Assembly (NCBI RefSeq): GCF_007991175.1
Contig: NZ_BJXV01000009.1
Location: forward strand, 180,054-244,053
DNA from: Halovibrio variabilis
GTDB lineage: Bacteria; Pseudomonadota; Gammaproteobacteria; Pseudomonadales; Halomonadaceae
Length of the DNA: 64,000 nucleotides
Reading direction: 5' to 3'
Positions 27,384 to 37,289 of the stretch are shown in pieces. The notes below the pieces were generated by a model that worked only from the letters and a program-made list of their open reading frames with translations, searched no databases and had not been told where the DNA came from. The translations under genes and the position numbers were made by a program. The first letter of the stretch is position 1, and each line of letters begins with the position of its first letter.

Positions 27384-28130
27384 TTACCCTAAGGGCTTAA
27401 TTTCCAGCTGCTCTTGGGTAAAGTGAACTTCTGCAGGCTGGCCTCGCAGCTGTGCATCAATATCTTCCGAGCGCTTATAATTGCCCGCCACCGATAGCAG
27501 TTCAGCGGCCAGTTCACGGCAATAAATACCCGCCTCGGCATTGCCATGAATGCCGGCCAGCGCACGGCCACGCAACGCGCCATAAACGTGGATACTGCCT
27601 GCCGCCAGCACTTCCGCCCCGGCATTCACCGCGCCAATCACGACTAAATCGCCATCAGCAGCGCTGACTTGCTGCCCCGACCGCACGGTGCCGCGGTAGA
27701 GCCGTGTCGCGACCGCTGGCGCTGGCGTTTCGCTCATCGTGTCTTCACGGGTGACTTCATGTACCGGCGAGGTGTTAACACTTTCCAGCGCCCGTGTCCG
27801 CGCCTCTGCCACCGGGGGAAACCAGCCAAGCCCTAATGCCCAAGCCGACTGACGTACCGGCTCGCTGCCACCGCGCACTGCCACCGGCAACAGTTTATGG
27901 TCACGGCACACGGCACAAATGCGCTCAAGGGCTAAGTGGGGTTCATCGAGTTTTTCCACGCTGAGCACAACCGGTGTATGCTGAAAGAAAGCGGGAGACT
28001 GGGAAAGCTTACCGGCTAACTGCTGCCGGATTTGCTCCGGGTCAGCACTGTTGAGCTCCATGACGGTCATCGGCAGCATGCCGCCCTTGAAGGCAAAGGC
28101 CACTGCGGCACTATCCACGTTAAGGCTCAT
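27384..28130 (-). CDS. minC: Septum site-determining protein MinC
   Basis: MinC inhibits FtsZ ring formation when held at the membrane by MinD. The 248-residue product has the N-terminal FtsZ-inhibiting domain and the C-terminal beta-helix (YRGTVRSGQQV, GDLVVIGAVNAGAEVLAAGSI), which binds MinD. The start at 28130 has CAGGGAG eight bases upstream; the frame runs on to 28208 but without a better start. It is divergent from the DUF349 gene. Confidence 0.95.
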   Translation of the reverse strand: MSLNVDSAAVAFAFKGGMLPMTVMELNSADPEQIRQQLAGKLSQSPAFFQHTPVVLSVEKLDEPHLALERICAVCRDHKLLPVAVRGGSEPVRQSAWALGLGWFPPVAEARTRALESVNTSPVHEVTREDTMSETPAPAVATRLYRGTVRSGQQVSAADGDLVVIGAVNAGAEVLAAGSIHVYGALRGRALAGIHGNAEAGIYCRELAAELLSVAGNYKRSEDIDAQLRGQPAEVHFTQEQLEIKPLG

Positions 28131-28356
28131 GGCCGAACTCCCTGTCATGTTTAGATAAGATAAAGGTAGCGTACCATCACGCATTGCGTATTTTAGCAAC
28201 GCTGCCATTCAGAAACAGTAATAGTGTGGTCTAGAAAATAACCGCTTACCACAGCATAGTAATGCCAAGCTAAGCGACAGCAGCGATGACTGCAACCGCC
28301 CAGTATTCGAAGACTGATTTTTTTCACGCTACGCACCTCCTACAGCAGGATGATCC

Positions 28357-31173
28357 ATGCACGGACTGTTAAGACGCCTGTTCGCACCTCGGTGGCAACA
28401 CCCCGACCCAGCGGTGCGCCGCCAGGCCCTCGAGCGACTCGACCCTCAGCAAAGCGAACAGCGCCAGGCGCTGCAGTCGCTCACTCAAGATAGCGATAGC
28501 CAGATTCAGCTCGCCGCGCTGCTGGCTCTGGATGACTGCGCAGGCTTAGTCGACGCTTACCCGCACCACCAGCAGGATGAAGCCTGGTTTAATGCCGTTT
28601 GCCAACGGCTAAGCGGACGCGAAGGCGATACCGACCTGCCGCAGCGCCAAGCGCTGGTCGAGCGTATTGAGGACCCGCGCGTACTCAACGCGCTGGCATT
28701 GCAGGGCGACAACCTCGATTTGCGCTTGATCGCACTGAGTCGGCTCACTGATGAGAACGATTTGATTCATCAGGCCTGTCACAACGGTGTGGCCGCCGTT
28801 CGCCATCAGGCAGCCGAACGCATTGGGGACGAAGAGGGCCTTAAACGGTTATTGAAAGAGGCGCGCCGCGACCGCCAAGTGGTGCGCTTGGCGCGAGAAC
28901 GTCTCAATCGTTTACGTAGCGATGCGCAGTGGCTAGAAGCCGAGCAACAGAAGCGCGAAACGCTCCTGACTCAACTTGAACAACACGCTCGGGCACCCTG
29001 GGAGCCACTTTATGGCGGGCGCTTTCGCCATCTTCAGCGCCAGTGGGAACAGCTGACGCAACCGCCGAACACTGAGCAGGACCAGCGCTACCACCAAGCG
29101 CTACTCAACTGCCGCAAAACGCTACACGACCATGAGACCCAAGAGCAGGCTCGCCAGCAAAGCCTAGCGCGCCGCGACGAAGCCGACAGCACGCGCGAGC
29201 AGCTGCTCGAAGGTCTCGAAGAGACCCTCGACGGCCTGCGTCACGCCACGACCATTACCACCCAGGATATCGACAGCCTACGCGCCCAGCGTCACCTGCT
29301 GGGTCAACGCTGGCAGACACTTTCCGATATGCACCCGCCTAGCGATGCCATGCGCCAGCGTTATACGCTCGCCATTCAACGCTACGACCAATGTTTAGAG
29401 GCCTGGCAACGCTGGTGCGCCGTCAGCGCTTCCGTTGAAACCGCCCTGGCGAATGGCGATCACTCAAGCTTGGCCGCGCAGGTTGCCCAGTGCCAGTGGC
29501 CGCAAGCGCTAACTCCGCCGAGCCTGCTGGCCCGCGCTCAAGCAGTGCTAAGCGAAGCAGACGCCCCGACAACGCCGCCAGTGGAAGATCAAGCCACGCT
29601 GGACGCCCACGCAGCCGAGCTCGACACGTTTGAGCATCTGCTAGAGCGCGGCGCCTTTAAAAGCGCCAGCCGCCTGCATCAACGCCTTAAACAGCGCATC
29701 GAAACGCTCGAAAGCCCCGCCGCTCAACCGCTCAAAGCGCGCTTAAAACAGTTAGCCGCGCGGCTTGCTGAGCTGCGCGATTGGCGCGGCTTTGTCGCCG
29801 GACCGAAACGCGAGCAGCTGTGTGCCAGTATCGAAGCGCTTGCCGATGATCAGTATATGGAAGAGGAGGCACTCGACCGCCACCACCGCCAACTGGTCAA
29901 AGAGTGGAAATTGCTGGGTGATGCGGCGGCCAACCGCGAACAGTCCGCTCGTTTTCGCAGCGCTTCTGACCGCATTCACGAACGCCTTGCCCCCTGGCGG
30001 GATCGCTTAAGCGAACAGCGCGAGGCGAATCTACAAGCCCGCGAAGCACTGTGCGAGCAGCTTGAAACCCTGCTGGACCAGCCCGCTGAGGACGCCGACC
30101 CCGACGTTCTACGGCAAATTCGCGACAAAGCCCGCCACCAGTGGCGCTACCACAGCCCGGTGCCCCGGGAGCGCTCTGAGGCCGTTGGGCGGCGCTTCGG
30201 CACTATTCGTCACCGCTTGCAGACCTTAATTGACCAACGTGCCGAAACTATCGCCGCACAAAAGCGTGAACTGATCAGCCAAGTGGCCGCGCTGCGCAGC
30301 GATGACAGCCAACCGTTGGCCCAGCGGATTCAGCAGACCAAACAGTTGCAGCAAAAGTGGCGCGCGTTAGGCCGCGCCCCCAAAGGCGAAGAACAAACGC
30401 TGTGGAGAACCTTTCGCCACGAATGTGACCAGCTGTTTGCCCAGCGCGATGCGCATAAAAATGAGCAGGCCGCGCGCCAGCAACAGCAGCTTGATGAGAT
30501 GCAAACACTGATCGACCAAATGGATAGCTGGCAGCCTAGCGACGCCAGCGAAGCGGCCACCCTGGACCGCTTCCTTGAGCAGGCCAATCAGCTAGAGCCG
30601 CTGCCCCCTAACCGGCGCAGCGAAGGCATGCAACGTCGCATGAGCGGTATTGTGCGCGCGCGTCGAGAACGTTTAAACCGCCTAGCGGTCGCCGATACCG
30701 TTCAGCAATGGCACGCCATCATGCCGTTAGTGAATGCCCACTTGGCCGCTGACCAAGCGTATCTCGACGAGGGGGTCGCGAGCGATGTGGACGCACAAAC
30801 GGTGCTCAGCGCATCGCTGCCGGCGGTCTTCAACGAGGCGCATAACATGCGCAACCAGCAGCGCCATGCGGTCGCCGTGCCACTATCAGCCGCTGACCAT
30901 GCCAACATCGCCGATTCACTCGCCCGACTTAGAGTACGTCTCTCCATGCTGGCGCTGGGCAGTGTGCGCCAAAGCGATGAGCCGTTGCGCCTTGCTATTC
31001 AGGTAGAGCGTTTGAATGAAGGCTTTAACCAAACGCACAGTCGCGATCAAGAGGTGACCGATATCCTGGCAGCACTTCTGGCACTAGGACCGATGCCTGC
31101 CACGCTATGGCACTCAGAAGTCGAAGACTTGGACAGTCTGCTGAGTCGGCTCGCGCGAGTTCCGCCACCTTAG
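28357..31173 (+). CDS. Large DUF349-repeat coiled-coil protein
   Basis: The 938-residue soluble protein is very rich in Gln, Arg, Glu and Leu and is mostly helical or coiled coil, without signal or membrane segments. An N-terminal HEAT-like region (about 15-190) is followed by several DUF349 units (for example WKLLGDAA near 510 and KWRALGRAPKGEEQTLWRTF near 670). DUF349 proteins occur widely in gammaproteobacteria; their function is unknown. It is transcribed alone, divergent from minC, and ends at a strong terminator. Confidence 0.8.
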   Translation: MHGLLRRLFAPRWQHPDPAVRRQALERLDPQQSEQRQALQSLTQDSDSQIQLAALLALDDCAGLVDAYPHHQQDEAWFNAVCQRLSGREGDTDLPQRQALVERIEDPRVLNALALQGDNLDLRLIALSRLTDENDLIHQACHNGVAAVRHQAAERIGDEEGLKRLLKEARRDRQVVRLARERLNRLRSDAQWLEAEQQKRETLLTQLEQHARAPWEPLYGGRFRHLQRQWEQLTQPPNTEQDQRYHQALLNCRKTLHDHETQEQARQQSLARRDEADSTREQLLEGLEETLDGLRHATTITTQDIDSLRAQRHLLGQRWQTLSDMHPPSDAMRQRYTLAIQRYDQCLEAWQRWCAVSASVETALANGDHSSLAAQVAQCQWPQALTPPSLLARAQAVLSEADAPTTPPVEDQATLDAHAAELDTFEHLLERGAFKSASRLHQRLKQRIETLESPAAQPLKARLKQLAARLAELRDWRGFVAGPKREQLCASIEALADDQYMEEEALDRHHRQLVKEWKLLGDAAANREQSARFRSASDRIHERLAPWRDRLSEQREANLQAREALCEQLETLLDQPAEDADPDVLRQIRDKARHQWRYHSPVPRERSEAVGRRFGTIRHRLQTLIDQRAETIAAQKRELISQVAALRSDDSQPLAQRIQQTKQLQQKWRALGRAPKGEEQTLWRTFRHECDQLFAQRDAHKNEQAARQQQQLDEMQTLIDQMDSWQPSDASEAATLDRFLEQANQLEPLPPNRRSEGMQRRMSGIVRARRERLNRLAVADTVQQWHAIMPLVNAHLAADQAYLDEGVASDVDAQTVLSASLPAVFNEAHNMRNQQRHAVAVPLSAADHANIADSLARLRVRLSMLALGSVRQSDEPLRLAIQVERLNEGFNQTHSRDQEVTDILAALLALGPMPATLWHSEVEDLDSLLSRLARVPPP

Positions 31174-31193
31174 TGAGGTAATTTACTAACGAC

Positions 31194-31219
31194 AACGGGA
31201 GGCTTATTGCCTCCCGTTT
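31194..31219. terminator. Terminator after the DUF349 gene
   Basis: A perfect 10-bp stem (31194-31203 with 31209-31218) has a five-base loop and a short T-run on the plus strand. It sits between convergent genes. Confidence 0.75.
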
Positions 31220-31223
31220 GCCT

Positions 31224-31246
31224 TTCTCCCCCCGAACAGGGGAGAA
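31224..31246 (-). terminator. Hairpin after phaB
   Basis: An 8-bp stem (31224-31231 with 31239-31246) lies 24 bp past the phaB stop. No T-run follows directly, so it may act together with the neighbouring hairpin. Confidence 0.5.
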
Positions 31247-31269
31247 GGCCTCTTGGCCAGTGGGCGCCA

Positions 31270-32016
31270 CTAGCCCATAAACTGACCGCCGTTAATATCA
31301 ATGTTAGCGCCAGTGATAAACCCTGACTCTTTGTCGGCTAAGAAAGAGACCAGACGACCAATCTCCTCAGGCGTGCCATAGCGCTTTACTGGAATGGTTT
31401 CCCGAATTGCTTCGCGCACTTTTTCTGGAATATTCATAATCATGTCGGTGGCAATGTAGCCGGGCGAGACAGTATTAACGGTAATCCCTTTGGTCGCTGT
31501 TTCCTGCGCCAGCGACATAGTCAGGCCGTGCATCCCTGCTTTCGCAGCGGCGTAGTTGACCTGGCCAAACTGGCCTTTACGCCCGTTGATGGAAGAAATA
31601 TTGATAATCCGACCATAGCCATTCTCAAGCATCATCTCGATCACGCTACGGCAGGTGTTGAAAACGCTGTTGAGGTTGGTGTCGAGCACTTCGTACCACT
31701 GCTCATAAGACATTTTCTTCATGGTGCCGTCACGGGTAATGCCCGCACAGTTCACGAGCACACTGATAGGCCCATGCTTGTCATGGATTTCTTTAGCTCC
31801 TTCTAGGCAGGCATTATGGTCGGCAAGGTCGACACCGGACAGTTCGATAGTGTTGTAACCATCGGCGCGCTGGGTTTCTAGCCAGGTTTTGGCCTTGTCG
31901 GGGTTACGGTAACCCGCGACCACCAGATATCCCGCATCTGCCAACGAACGACAGATGGCCGTACCGATACCACCAGTTCCACCAGTTACCCAGGCGACGG
32001 GGGCTTGATTGGCCAT
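31270..32016 (-). CDS. phaB: Acetoacetyl-CoA reductase (polyhydroxybutyrate synthesis)
   Basis: This NADPH-dependent enzyme makes (R)-3-hydroxybutyryl-CoA for PHB synthase. The 248-residue short-chain dehydrogenase has the cofactor loop TGGTGGIG (11-18), and the Ser/Tyr155/Lys159 catalytic set in ISSINGRKGQFGQVNYAAAKAG. The insert NGRKGQFGQ and the ending GANIDINGGQFMG are those of PhaB rather than FabG. It stands alone; phaA and phaC are not in the window. A 230-bp AT-richer region lies upstream before the tRNA promoter. Confidence 0.9.
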   Translation of the reverse strand: MANQAPVAWVTGGTGGIGTAICRSLADAGYLVVAGYRNPDKAKTWLETQRADGYNTIELSGVDLADHNACLEGAKEIHDKHGPISVLVNCAGITRDGTMKKMSYEQWYEVLDTNLNSVFNTCRSVIEMMLENGYGRIINISSINGRKGQFGQVNYAAAKAGMHGLTMSLAQETATKGITVNTVSPGYIATDMIMNIPEKVREAIRETIPVKRYGTPEEIGRLVSFLADKESGFITGANIDINGGQFMG

Positions 32017-32246
32017 TGACTAACCTCCCTGATATGACAAATGACTTGGATTACAAAGCACGCACATTGCGCCACAAGCCATTGTGAATAAGCGCGGTTG
32101 CGCCTGTATTACCCTGATGCATCGTTTGCTTGAGCAATGCACCAACATAAGCTTGTTGTTATCGCTACCTAAAGCATAGCTGTACTTTGCCCATGTTGCA
32201 GCAGGGTGCGTAGATCCGCCATCAGTCGAACGTGTTAATCACCCTA

Positions 32247-32274
32247 TTGACTTCGCACAAGACTTCTGTAGAAT
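32247..32274 (+). promoter_or_regulatory. Promoter of the initiator tRNA gene
   Basis: TTGACT (32247-32252) and TAGAAT (32269-32274) are 16 bp apart. The -10 ends 14 bp before the tRNA 5' end, which fits a short precursor leader. Confidence 0.75.
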
Positions 32275-32288
32275 ACGTCACAAGTTGA

Positions 32289-32365
<77 letters not shown>

Positions 32366-32378
32366 TATATAGAGAAAG

Positions 32379-32405
32379 CCGTTACCGAAAGGTAACGGTT
32401 TTTTT
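32379..32405 (+). terminator. Terminator of the tRNA-fMet gene
   Basis: An 8-bp stem CCGTTACC/GGTAACGG (32379-32386, 32391-32398) with a GAAA tetraloop is followed by seven T. Confidence 0.92.
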
Positions 32406-32438
32406 GTGTTTGAAGTTTGGGAAGAAGACTCAGAAAAA

Positions 32439-32554
32439 TCGTCAGGCTCAGCGCTTTAAACCCCAGAAGGTCATCGGTTCGCTTTTATTTCAACGTCGGC
32501 GGTCCCCGCTACCCTATATAGAGAAAACCGTTACCGAAAGGTAACGGTTTTTTT
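32439..32554 (+). pseudogene. Decayed tRNA-fMet copy with an intact duplicated terminator
   Basis: The segment repeats the 3' half of the tRNA gene: GAAGGTCATCGGTTC and GGTCCCCGCTACC are retained, with 14 extra bases in the T-loop region and a damaged anticodon arm (no CAT). The stretch TATATAGAGAAA and the whole terminator (32528-32554) are nearly identical to the first copy, 149 bp downstream. It cannot make a tRNA. No coding gene lies in 32366-32644. Confidence 0.8.
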
Positions 32555-32587
32555 GTGGCTGAATTTTGTGGGGATGACACACGAAAA

Positions 32588-32643
32588 GTCGGGTTCAGCT
32601 CTTTATCACCCATCGGTTCGCCTTATAAAGTCACCAGTCCCCT
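32588..32643 (+). pseudogene. Second, more decayed tRNA-fMet remnant
   Basis: GTCGGGTTCA, CCCATCGGTTCGCC and CAGTCCCC follow in the same order as in the tRNA and its first remnant, with the rest lost. The spacer before it (about 32555-32587) also resembles the spacer after the first terminator, so this is a third unit of a tandem array. It ends at the iadA stop codon. Confidence 0.55.
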
Positions 32644-32644
32644 T

Positions 32645-33811
32645 CTAGCTGCCCACGTCATAAACACATTTCCCCGCCACGAACGTCTGCTGCGGTTGAA
32701 GTTCGCTGTCGAGTAGCGCCACATCGGCATCGAAGCCGATGGCTATCCGCCCCTTGCGGTCATGTAACCCAAGCACCCGGGCCACGCTGGTGGAAATGAT
32801 CCCCAACGCTGACTCAAGTGGCAGCACGCCTTCACGCACCAGGCGTTGCCAATCTGCAATGAGCGCCGTGTTCCGAGCCACCTTCATGCCCAGATAAACA
32901 CCTTGAGTATCAAACTCGGGCAAACTGCCGTTGCAGTCGGAACTCATGGTAATGCGCTCAGGGGGGACGCCGCGTTCGAGTAGCCGCAACACAGCATCAA
33001 AGGCTGAGAGACCGTCGCCGGGTTCTTCAAAGGCGGTGACGTCGACACAGGCGTTGAAGGCGAGCGCATACGCTGCCGCTTCCTCAAGCAAAGCGGGATG
33101 GCGATTGACATGGGTGGGGATCACTTGATCGGCGGGAATCTCGGTGTCAGTCAGCAGTCTGCGCAGGGGTTCCAGCCCTCGCTTACCGTCACCGAGATGG
33201 AAATGGCAGATACCCCGCTTGCCAGCCAGCATAGCGCCCACCCGGGTATCGCTGACCAGGCGTTCGATTTCATCCTGGCGTGGCTGGCTGGAGCGATGGT
33301 CCGAAATGGCGATTTCGCCCAGGCCGATCACTTCAGGTATCCAGGCCAGGTCGCGCTGGATATCACCGGTTAGGGTGGGCGGCGGAACGCGATAAGCACC
33401 GGTGTACATGTAGGCCGATATACCCTCGGCTTTAAGCCCACGCACCTTGGCCAGCAGGTCCGCCGGGGAACGGCTGATACTGTCGGTGCCCAGCACCCCT
33501 ACCACCGTGCCAATCCCCATCGAGGCGATCTCATGGGCGGTAATTTCCGGGCAGCGGGTACCGCAGCCGCCTTCGCCACCGCCGCCGGTGACGTGAACAT
33601 GCTGGTCGATAAAAGCAGGCACGGCGGTGAGATGGCGCGCTTCCACGACTCGGATGGGCCAGCCCGCCGGGATCTCAAGATCACGCCCAAGGGCGGCGAT
33701 ACGGCCGTCGGCGATCAGGATGTCGTTGGTTTCGAGCAGCTCCGGAGCGTAAATACTCCCCACCCGCAACAGGGTCAGTAGCCGGTCGTTCTGGGCACCC
33801 GCGGTCATCAT
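32645..33811 (-). CDS. iadA: Isoaspartyl (beta-Asp) dipeptidase of the cyanophycin operon
   Basis: This zinc amidohydrolase of 388 residues splits beta-aspartyl dipeptides, here most likely the beta-Asp-Arg released from cyanophycin, to free Asp and Arg. The metal site begins with HVH (His71, His73) in FIDQHVHVTGGGGEGG, and further ligands are expected in GEIAISDHRSSQ, CHFHLGDG, THVNRHP and SSDCNGSLP. Its start overlaps the cphA stop by 4 bp. Cyanophycin-linked relatives have also been named CphZ. Specificity for the cyanophycin dipeptide over other isoaspartyl peptides is inferred from the operon. Confidence 0.88.
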   Translation of the reverse strand: MMTAGAQNDRLLTLLRVGSIYAPELLETNDILIADGRIAALGRDLEIPAGWPIRVVEARHLTAVPAFIDQHVHVTGGGGEGGCGTRCPEITAHEIASMGIGTVVGVLGTDSISRSPADLLAKVRGLKAEGISAYMYTGAYRVPPPTLTGDIQRDLAWIPEVIGLGEIAISDHRSSQPRQDEIERLVSDTRVGAMLAGKRGICHFHLGDGKRGLEPLRRLLTDTEIPADQVIPTHVNRHPALLEEAAAYALAFNACVDVTAFEEPGDGLSAFDAVLRLLERGVPPERITMSSDCNGSLPEFDTQGVYLGMKVARNTALIADWQRLVREGVLPLESALGIISTSVARVLGLHDRKGRIAIGFDADVALLDSELQPQQTFVAGKCVYDVGS

Positions 33812-36444
33812 GACGCCTCACCGTCGGGTGTCGTGGCAGCGGCTGACTGGAAGCGGCGACCCCGGATACGTTCAATGGCACCCTCGACATCGTCGATCAG
33901 CAATACCAGCAAGTCGCCTTCACTTGCCTCATTAAAGGCTTGTTCCACAGCCTGCTGCTCTTCCATGATGACCTCGACCCGGCAACCACCTGGTATTGAT
34001 TCGGCGCCTTCGCGTAGCAGGCGGGCAGCCTCGCCAGGTGTGCGGCCTCGGGCATCGGTCTCGTAGATAAACACAACATCGTGCATCTTGGCGAGCAAAG
34101 TCCCCAGCGTGAACAGGTCTTCGTCGCGACGATTGCCCGGGGCGCTGGCCACGCTGATCCGCCGACGGGCCGGGATGCAGCCAACCAGCTCGCTCAGGGC
34201 CTCCAGCGCCGGTACGTTATGGCCGTAGTCGATCAGCACCTTCATGCCGTCCGCATCGATCAGGTTGGTACGCCCGGGGTTCTGCCCCGGCGTGGGGTGG
34301 AAGGTCTGCAGGCCCATTTGGATATCGGCGATGGACAGCCCCAGGGCATAGGCGGCGGCGCTGGCTGCCAGGGCGTTGGCCACATTGAAACGCGCATGAC
34401 CTTCAAAGGTGATGGGCACGTCCACTACCGGAATCACCTCGGCCTCGACATGGCCCTGGCGCATCACGATGCGTTCGTTGTGGACGGTAAAGGCGACGCC
34501 CTGTTCGCGGACATGCTGTCGGACGGGGCGGGAATTGGGGTCCAGGGTGAAGAAGATGATATCGCCCCGGGCCCACTCCTGACCTTCCAGCACCCGCGGG
34601 TCGTCAGCATTGAGTACCGCTGTGCCGCCCTGGCGGACGGCGTCGATCACGACGGTTTTACACCGCGCCAGCTCATCCAGCGTATGGATATCGTGCTCGC
34701 CCAGGTGGTCGCTGGCGATATTGAGCAGCACGCCCACGTCGCACTCGTCGAAGCCCAGGCCGCGACGCATGATGCCACCGCGGGCGACTTCCAGCACGGC
34801 ACACTCGACCGTGGGCTCGCGCAGCACGATCGCCGCCGCCTGAGGGCCGCTATAGTCGCCGCGCAGTATCACATGGTTGTCGATCTCAATGGCACCGGTG
34901 CAGGCCATGCCCACGTTGCGTCCCGCCTGGCGCAGCAGGTGTGAAAGCAGGCGTACCGTGGTGGTCTTGCCGTTGGTGCCGGTCACCGCCGCGATGGGAA
35001 TACGCCCGGTGGTTTCGCTATCGGGAAACAACATGTCAATCACCGGGCGGCCTACATCACGACCCTCGCCGTGGGTCGGCGCAAGGTGCATACGAAAGCC
35101 CGGCCCGGCGTTGACCTCGACCACCGCGGCCGATTGCTCCTCAAGGGGCTTGGTTAAGGTTTCGGCGAGTAGGTCGATGCCAATGATATCCAGCCCCACT
35201 AGCCGCGCGATGCGCTCCGCCACGTAGCGCACTTCCGGGTGAACATCGTCGGTAACGTCCGTGGCCGTCCCCCCAGTGCTAAGGTTGGCCGTGGGCTTGA
35301 GAAAGACGATCTCGTCAGCGGGTATCACGCTCTGCAGGGTCAGGTTCTGTTGACCGATCAGCCGACGCGACTGGTCGTCCAGTTGGATCTGGGTGAGCAG
35401 GTTCTCGTGGCCGATGCCGCGGCGCGGGTCGCGATTTTCCTTATCGACCAGCGCCTGGAGCGTGGCGACGCCATCGCCGACCACGTGGGCCGGGCGACGC
35501 CTTGCGGCCGCCACGAGCTTGCCATCAATGACCAGCAGGCGATGATCCTCGCCGCGGATGTACTGCTCGACAATCACCGTGGGATTGCGATGAGAAGCAA
35601 CATCAAAGGCATCACGCAGCGCCTGATCGTCCTCGATATTGGTACTGACCCCGCGGCCATGGTTGCCGATCACCGGCTTCACCGCAACGGGGTAGCCGAT
35701 GGCGCGGACGGCGTCCAGCGCCTCGTCGAAAGAAGCACACACCCGCCCTTGGGGCACAGGAATCCCGGCATCGCCCAGGACCTGTTTGGTCCACTCTTTA
35801 TCGTCGGCGATGCCGTGGCTGATAAGGTCCGTGTGGCCGGTCACCGTTGCCTGGATGCGCTGCTGTCGGTGGCCGTGACCAAACTGGATATAGCTGTTTT
35901 CCTCGCTCAAGCGGGCATGAGGAATGCCCCGCTGAGTCGCCGCATCAACGATGGCCGCCGTTGAGGGGCCCAGCATATGGGCGTCGCGCACTTTCCTGAG
36001 GCGCGCCAGAATGACGGGCAAATCAACCGCTTCGCTGAAGAACAAACGTTCGACGAGGCCGACCGCTTCGACGCCCGCCGCCAGACCGCAGGCCTCGTCC
36101 CGGTAGCGATAGACCACGTTGTAGATACCGGTGTCATAGCTGTCGATGGTCTTGCCGTAACCCACCGAGAAGCCAATCAGGTTCTGCAGCTCGATGGCCA
36201 CATGCTCGACGACGTGACCGGCCCAGGTCCCCCGCCCCAGGCGTTCCAGAAAGCCACCGGGGCGCCCCACCGAGCAGCGGTGCTCCTGAAGGGTCGGCAG
36301 CAGCGTTGTCAGCCGCTCGACGATGCCAGGGACCAAGTCGCTCGGCCGCTCCTCGAGTTCACCGATGTCCAGGCGCATGAAAATGGCCGGATAGCGGCTA
36401 TAGTAGTTCGGGCCACGTAGGGCCCTGTGCTCGAGAATGTTCAT
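33808..36444 (-). CDS. cphA: Cyanophycin synthetase
   Basis: CphA builds the storage polymer of an Asp backbone with Arg side chains, without a ribosome, using ATP for each bond. The 878-residue protein has an N-terminal domain, an ATP-grasp domain (about 220-470; VKPVIGNHGRGVSTN, VEVNAGPGFRMHL) that adds Asp, and a Mur-ligase-like domain with GTNGKTTTVRLL near residue 490 that adds Arg. The length is typical. It lies between cphB and iadA with 4-bp overlaps on both sides, so synthesis and breakdown enzymes share one message. Confidence 0.95.
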   Translation of the reverse strand: MNILEHRALRGPNYYSRYPAIFMRLDIGELEERPSDLVPGIVERLTTLLPTLQEHRCSVGRPGGFLERLGRGTWAGHVVEHVAIELQNLIGFSVGYGKTIDSYDTGIYNVVYRYRDEACGLAAGVEAVGLVERLFFSEAVDLPVILARLRKVRDAHMLGPSTAAIVDAATQRGIPHARLSEENSYIQFGHGHRQQRIQATVTGHTDLISHGIADDKEWTKQVLGDAGIPVPQGRVCASFDEALDAVRAIGYPVAVKPVIGNHGRGVSTNIEDDQALRDAFDVASHRNPTVIVEQYIRGEDHRLLVIDGKLVAAARRRPAHVVGDGVATLQALVDKENRDPRRGIGHENLLTQIQLDDQSRRLIGQQNLTLQSVIPADEIVFLKPTANLSTGGTATDVTDDVHPEVRYVAERIARLVGLDIIGIDLLAETLTKPLEEQSAAVVEVNAGPGFRMHLAPTHGEGRDVGRPVIDMLFPDSETTGRIPIAAVTGTNGKTTTVRLLSHLLRQAGRNVGMACTGAIEIDNHVILRGDYSGPQAAAIVLREPTVECAVLEVARGGIMRRGLGFDECDVGVLLNIASDHLGEHDIHTLDELARCKTVVIDAVRQGGTAVLNADDPRVLEGQEWARGDIIFFTLDPNSRPVRQHVREQGVAFTVHNERIVMRQGHVEAEVIPVVDVPITFEGHARFNVANALAASAAAYALGLSIADIQMGLQTFHPTPGQNPGRTNLIDADGMKVLIDYGHNVPALEALSELVGCIPARRRISVASAPGNRRDEDLFTLGTLLAKMHDVVFIYETDARGRTPGEAARLLREGAESIPGGCRVEVIMEEQQAVEQAFNEASEGDLLVLLIDDVEGAIERIRGRRFQSAAATTPDGEAS

Positions 36445-37289
36445 CGGTTCTCCGCGAGAATCGCGCTGAGTTCGTGGGGCACAAGATAGCGCCGAGCCTC
36501 GATATCAAAGCCGTGGCCGCTGACCAGTGCGTGCAGGATCATGTGTTCAACGGCCACGGGTTCGCCCATGGCGAGGTCGGCAATGTTCGAACTGGCCAGG
36601 TCCCGGCTATCGATAAGGATGACATGCCCCGGGCCGATGGCTTCGAGAATCCCGTGAGGGTGAATGATCACGGCGGCATCCTCGCCCAGGCCCACCCCCA
36701 GGTGTTCGGGGTTGCTGGCGCCGACCTCCATCAGTCGCGTGAAGCGCCCACGCTCGAGAAAGTGGCTGTCGATGATCAGGTCATCAACAAAGTTCAGGCC
36801 AAAGGTCAGGTTAACCGCGCCCTTGCGCAACGCATCCGCGGCGGCGCCGTTGTAGATCATGGTACCCGGCATGGCCGCCGCGCCCGCGCTGGTTCCGGCA
36901 ACCACGGCGCCTTCCTGCAGGCGTTGGCGGATCGCCGTCAGCACCGGCGAGCCACCGAGCACATTGGTCAGGCGCAGTTGATCACCGCCGGTAAAGAAGA
37001 TCAGGCCGCTCTGCTCGATCAGGCGCACCGTATCCGCATCGGCGGCTTCCTGGCGGTCGCGTATTTTCAGCTCATGAACTTGACTTGCGCCCAAGCGGGA
37101 GAAGGCCGCTTGGTATTCCGGCAGGACCTGGTCGGGGATACCGCTGGCCGTGGCAATGACCGCGACCACCTGATTACCTTCGGGGATTAGAGAAAAGACC
37201 TTCTTGAGGATTTCAAGATCTGAAGACCTGTCCTCGGCACCGCCGATGGCCACGAGGTGGCCGGATGCCGAGAAAACGGGAGAAGCCAT
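36441..37289 (-). CDS. cphB: Cyanophycinase
   Basis: CphB is a serine peptidase of family S51 that cuts cyanophycin to beta-Asp-Arg dipeptides. The 282-residue product shows GGAEDR near the start, the FFTGGDQLRL turn, and the nucleophile elbow AGTSAGAAAM (Ser134). The start at 37289 has AAAGGAA close upstream; the frame continues 63 bases further without support. There is no signal peptide, so it acts on cytoplasmic granules. It is the first gene of the operon and divergent from the ATP-grasp gene. Confidence 0.92.
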   Translation of the reverse strand: MASPVFSASGHLVAIGGAEDRSSDLEILKKVFSLIPEGNQVVAVIATASGIPDQVLPEYQAAFSRLGASQVHELKIRDRQEAADADTVRLIEQSGLIFFTGGDQLRLTNVLGGSPVLTAIRQRLQEGAVVAGTSAGAAAMPGTMIYNGAAADALRKGAVNLTFGLNFVDDLIIDSHFLERGRFTRLMEVGASNPEHLGVGLGEDAAVIIHPHGILEAIGPGHVILIDSRDLASSNIADLAMGEPVAVEHMILHALVSGHGFDIEARRYLVPHELSAILAENR

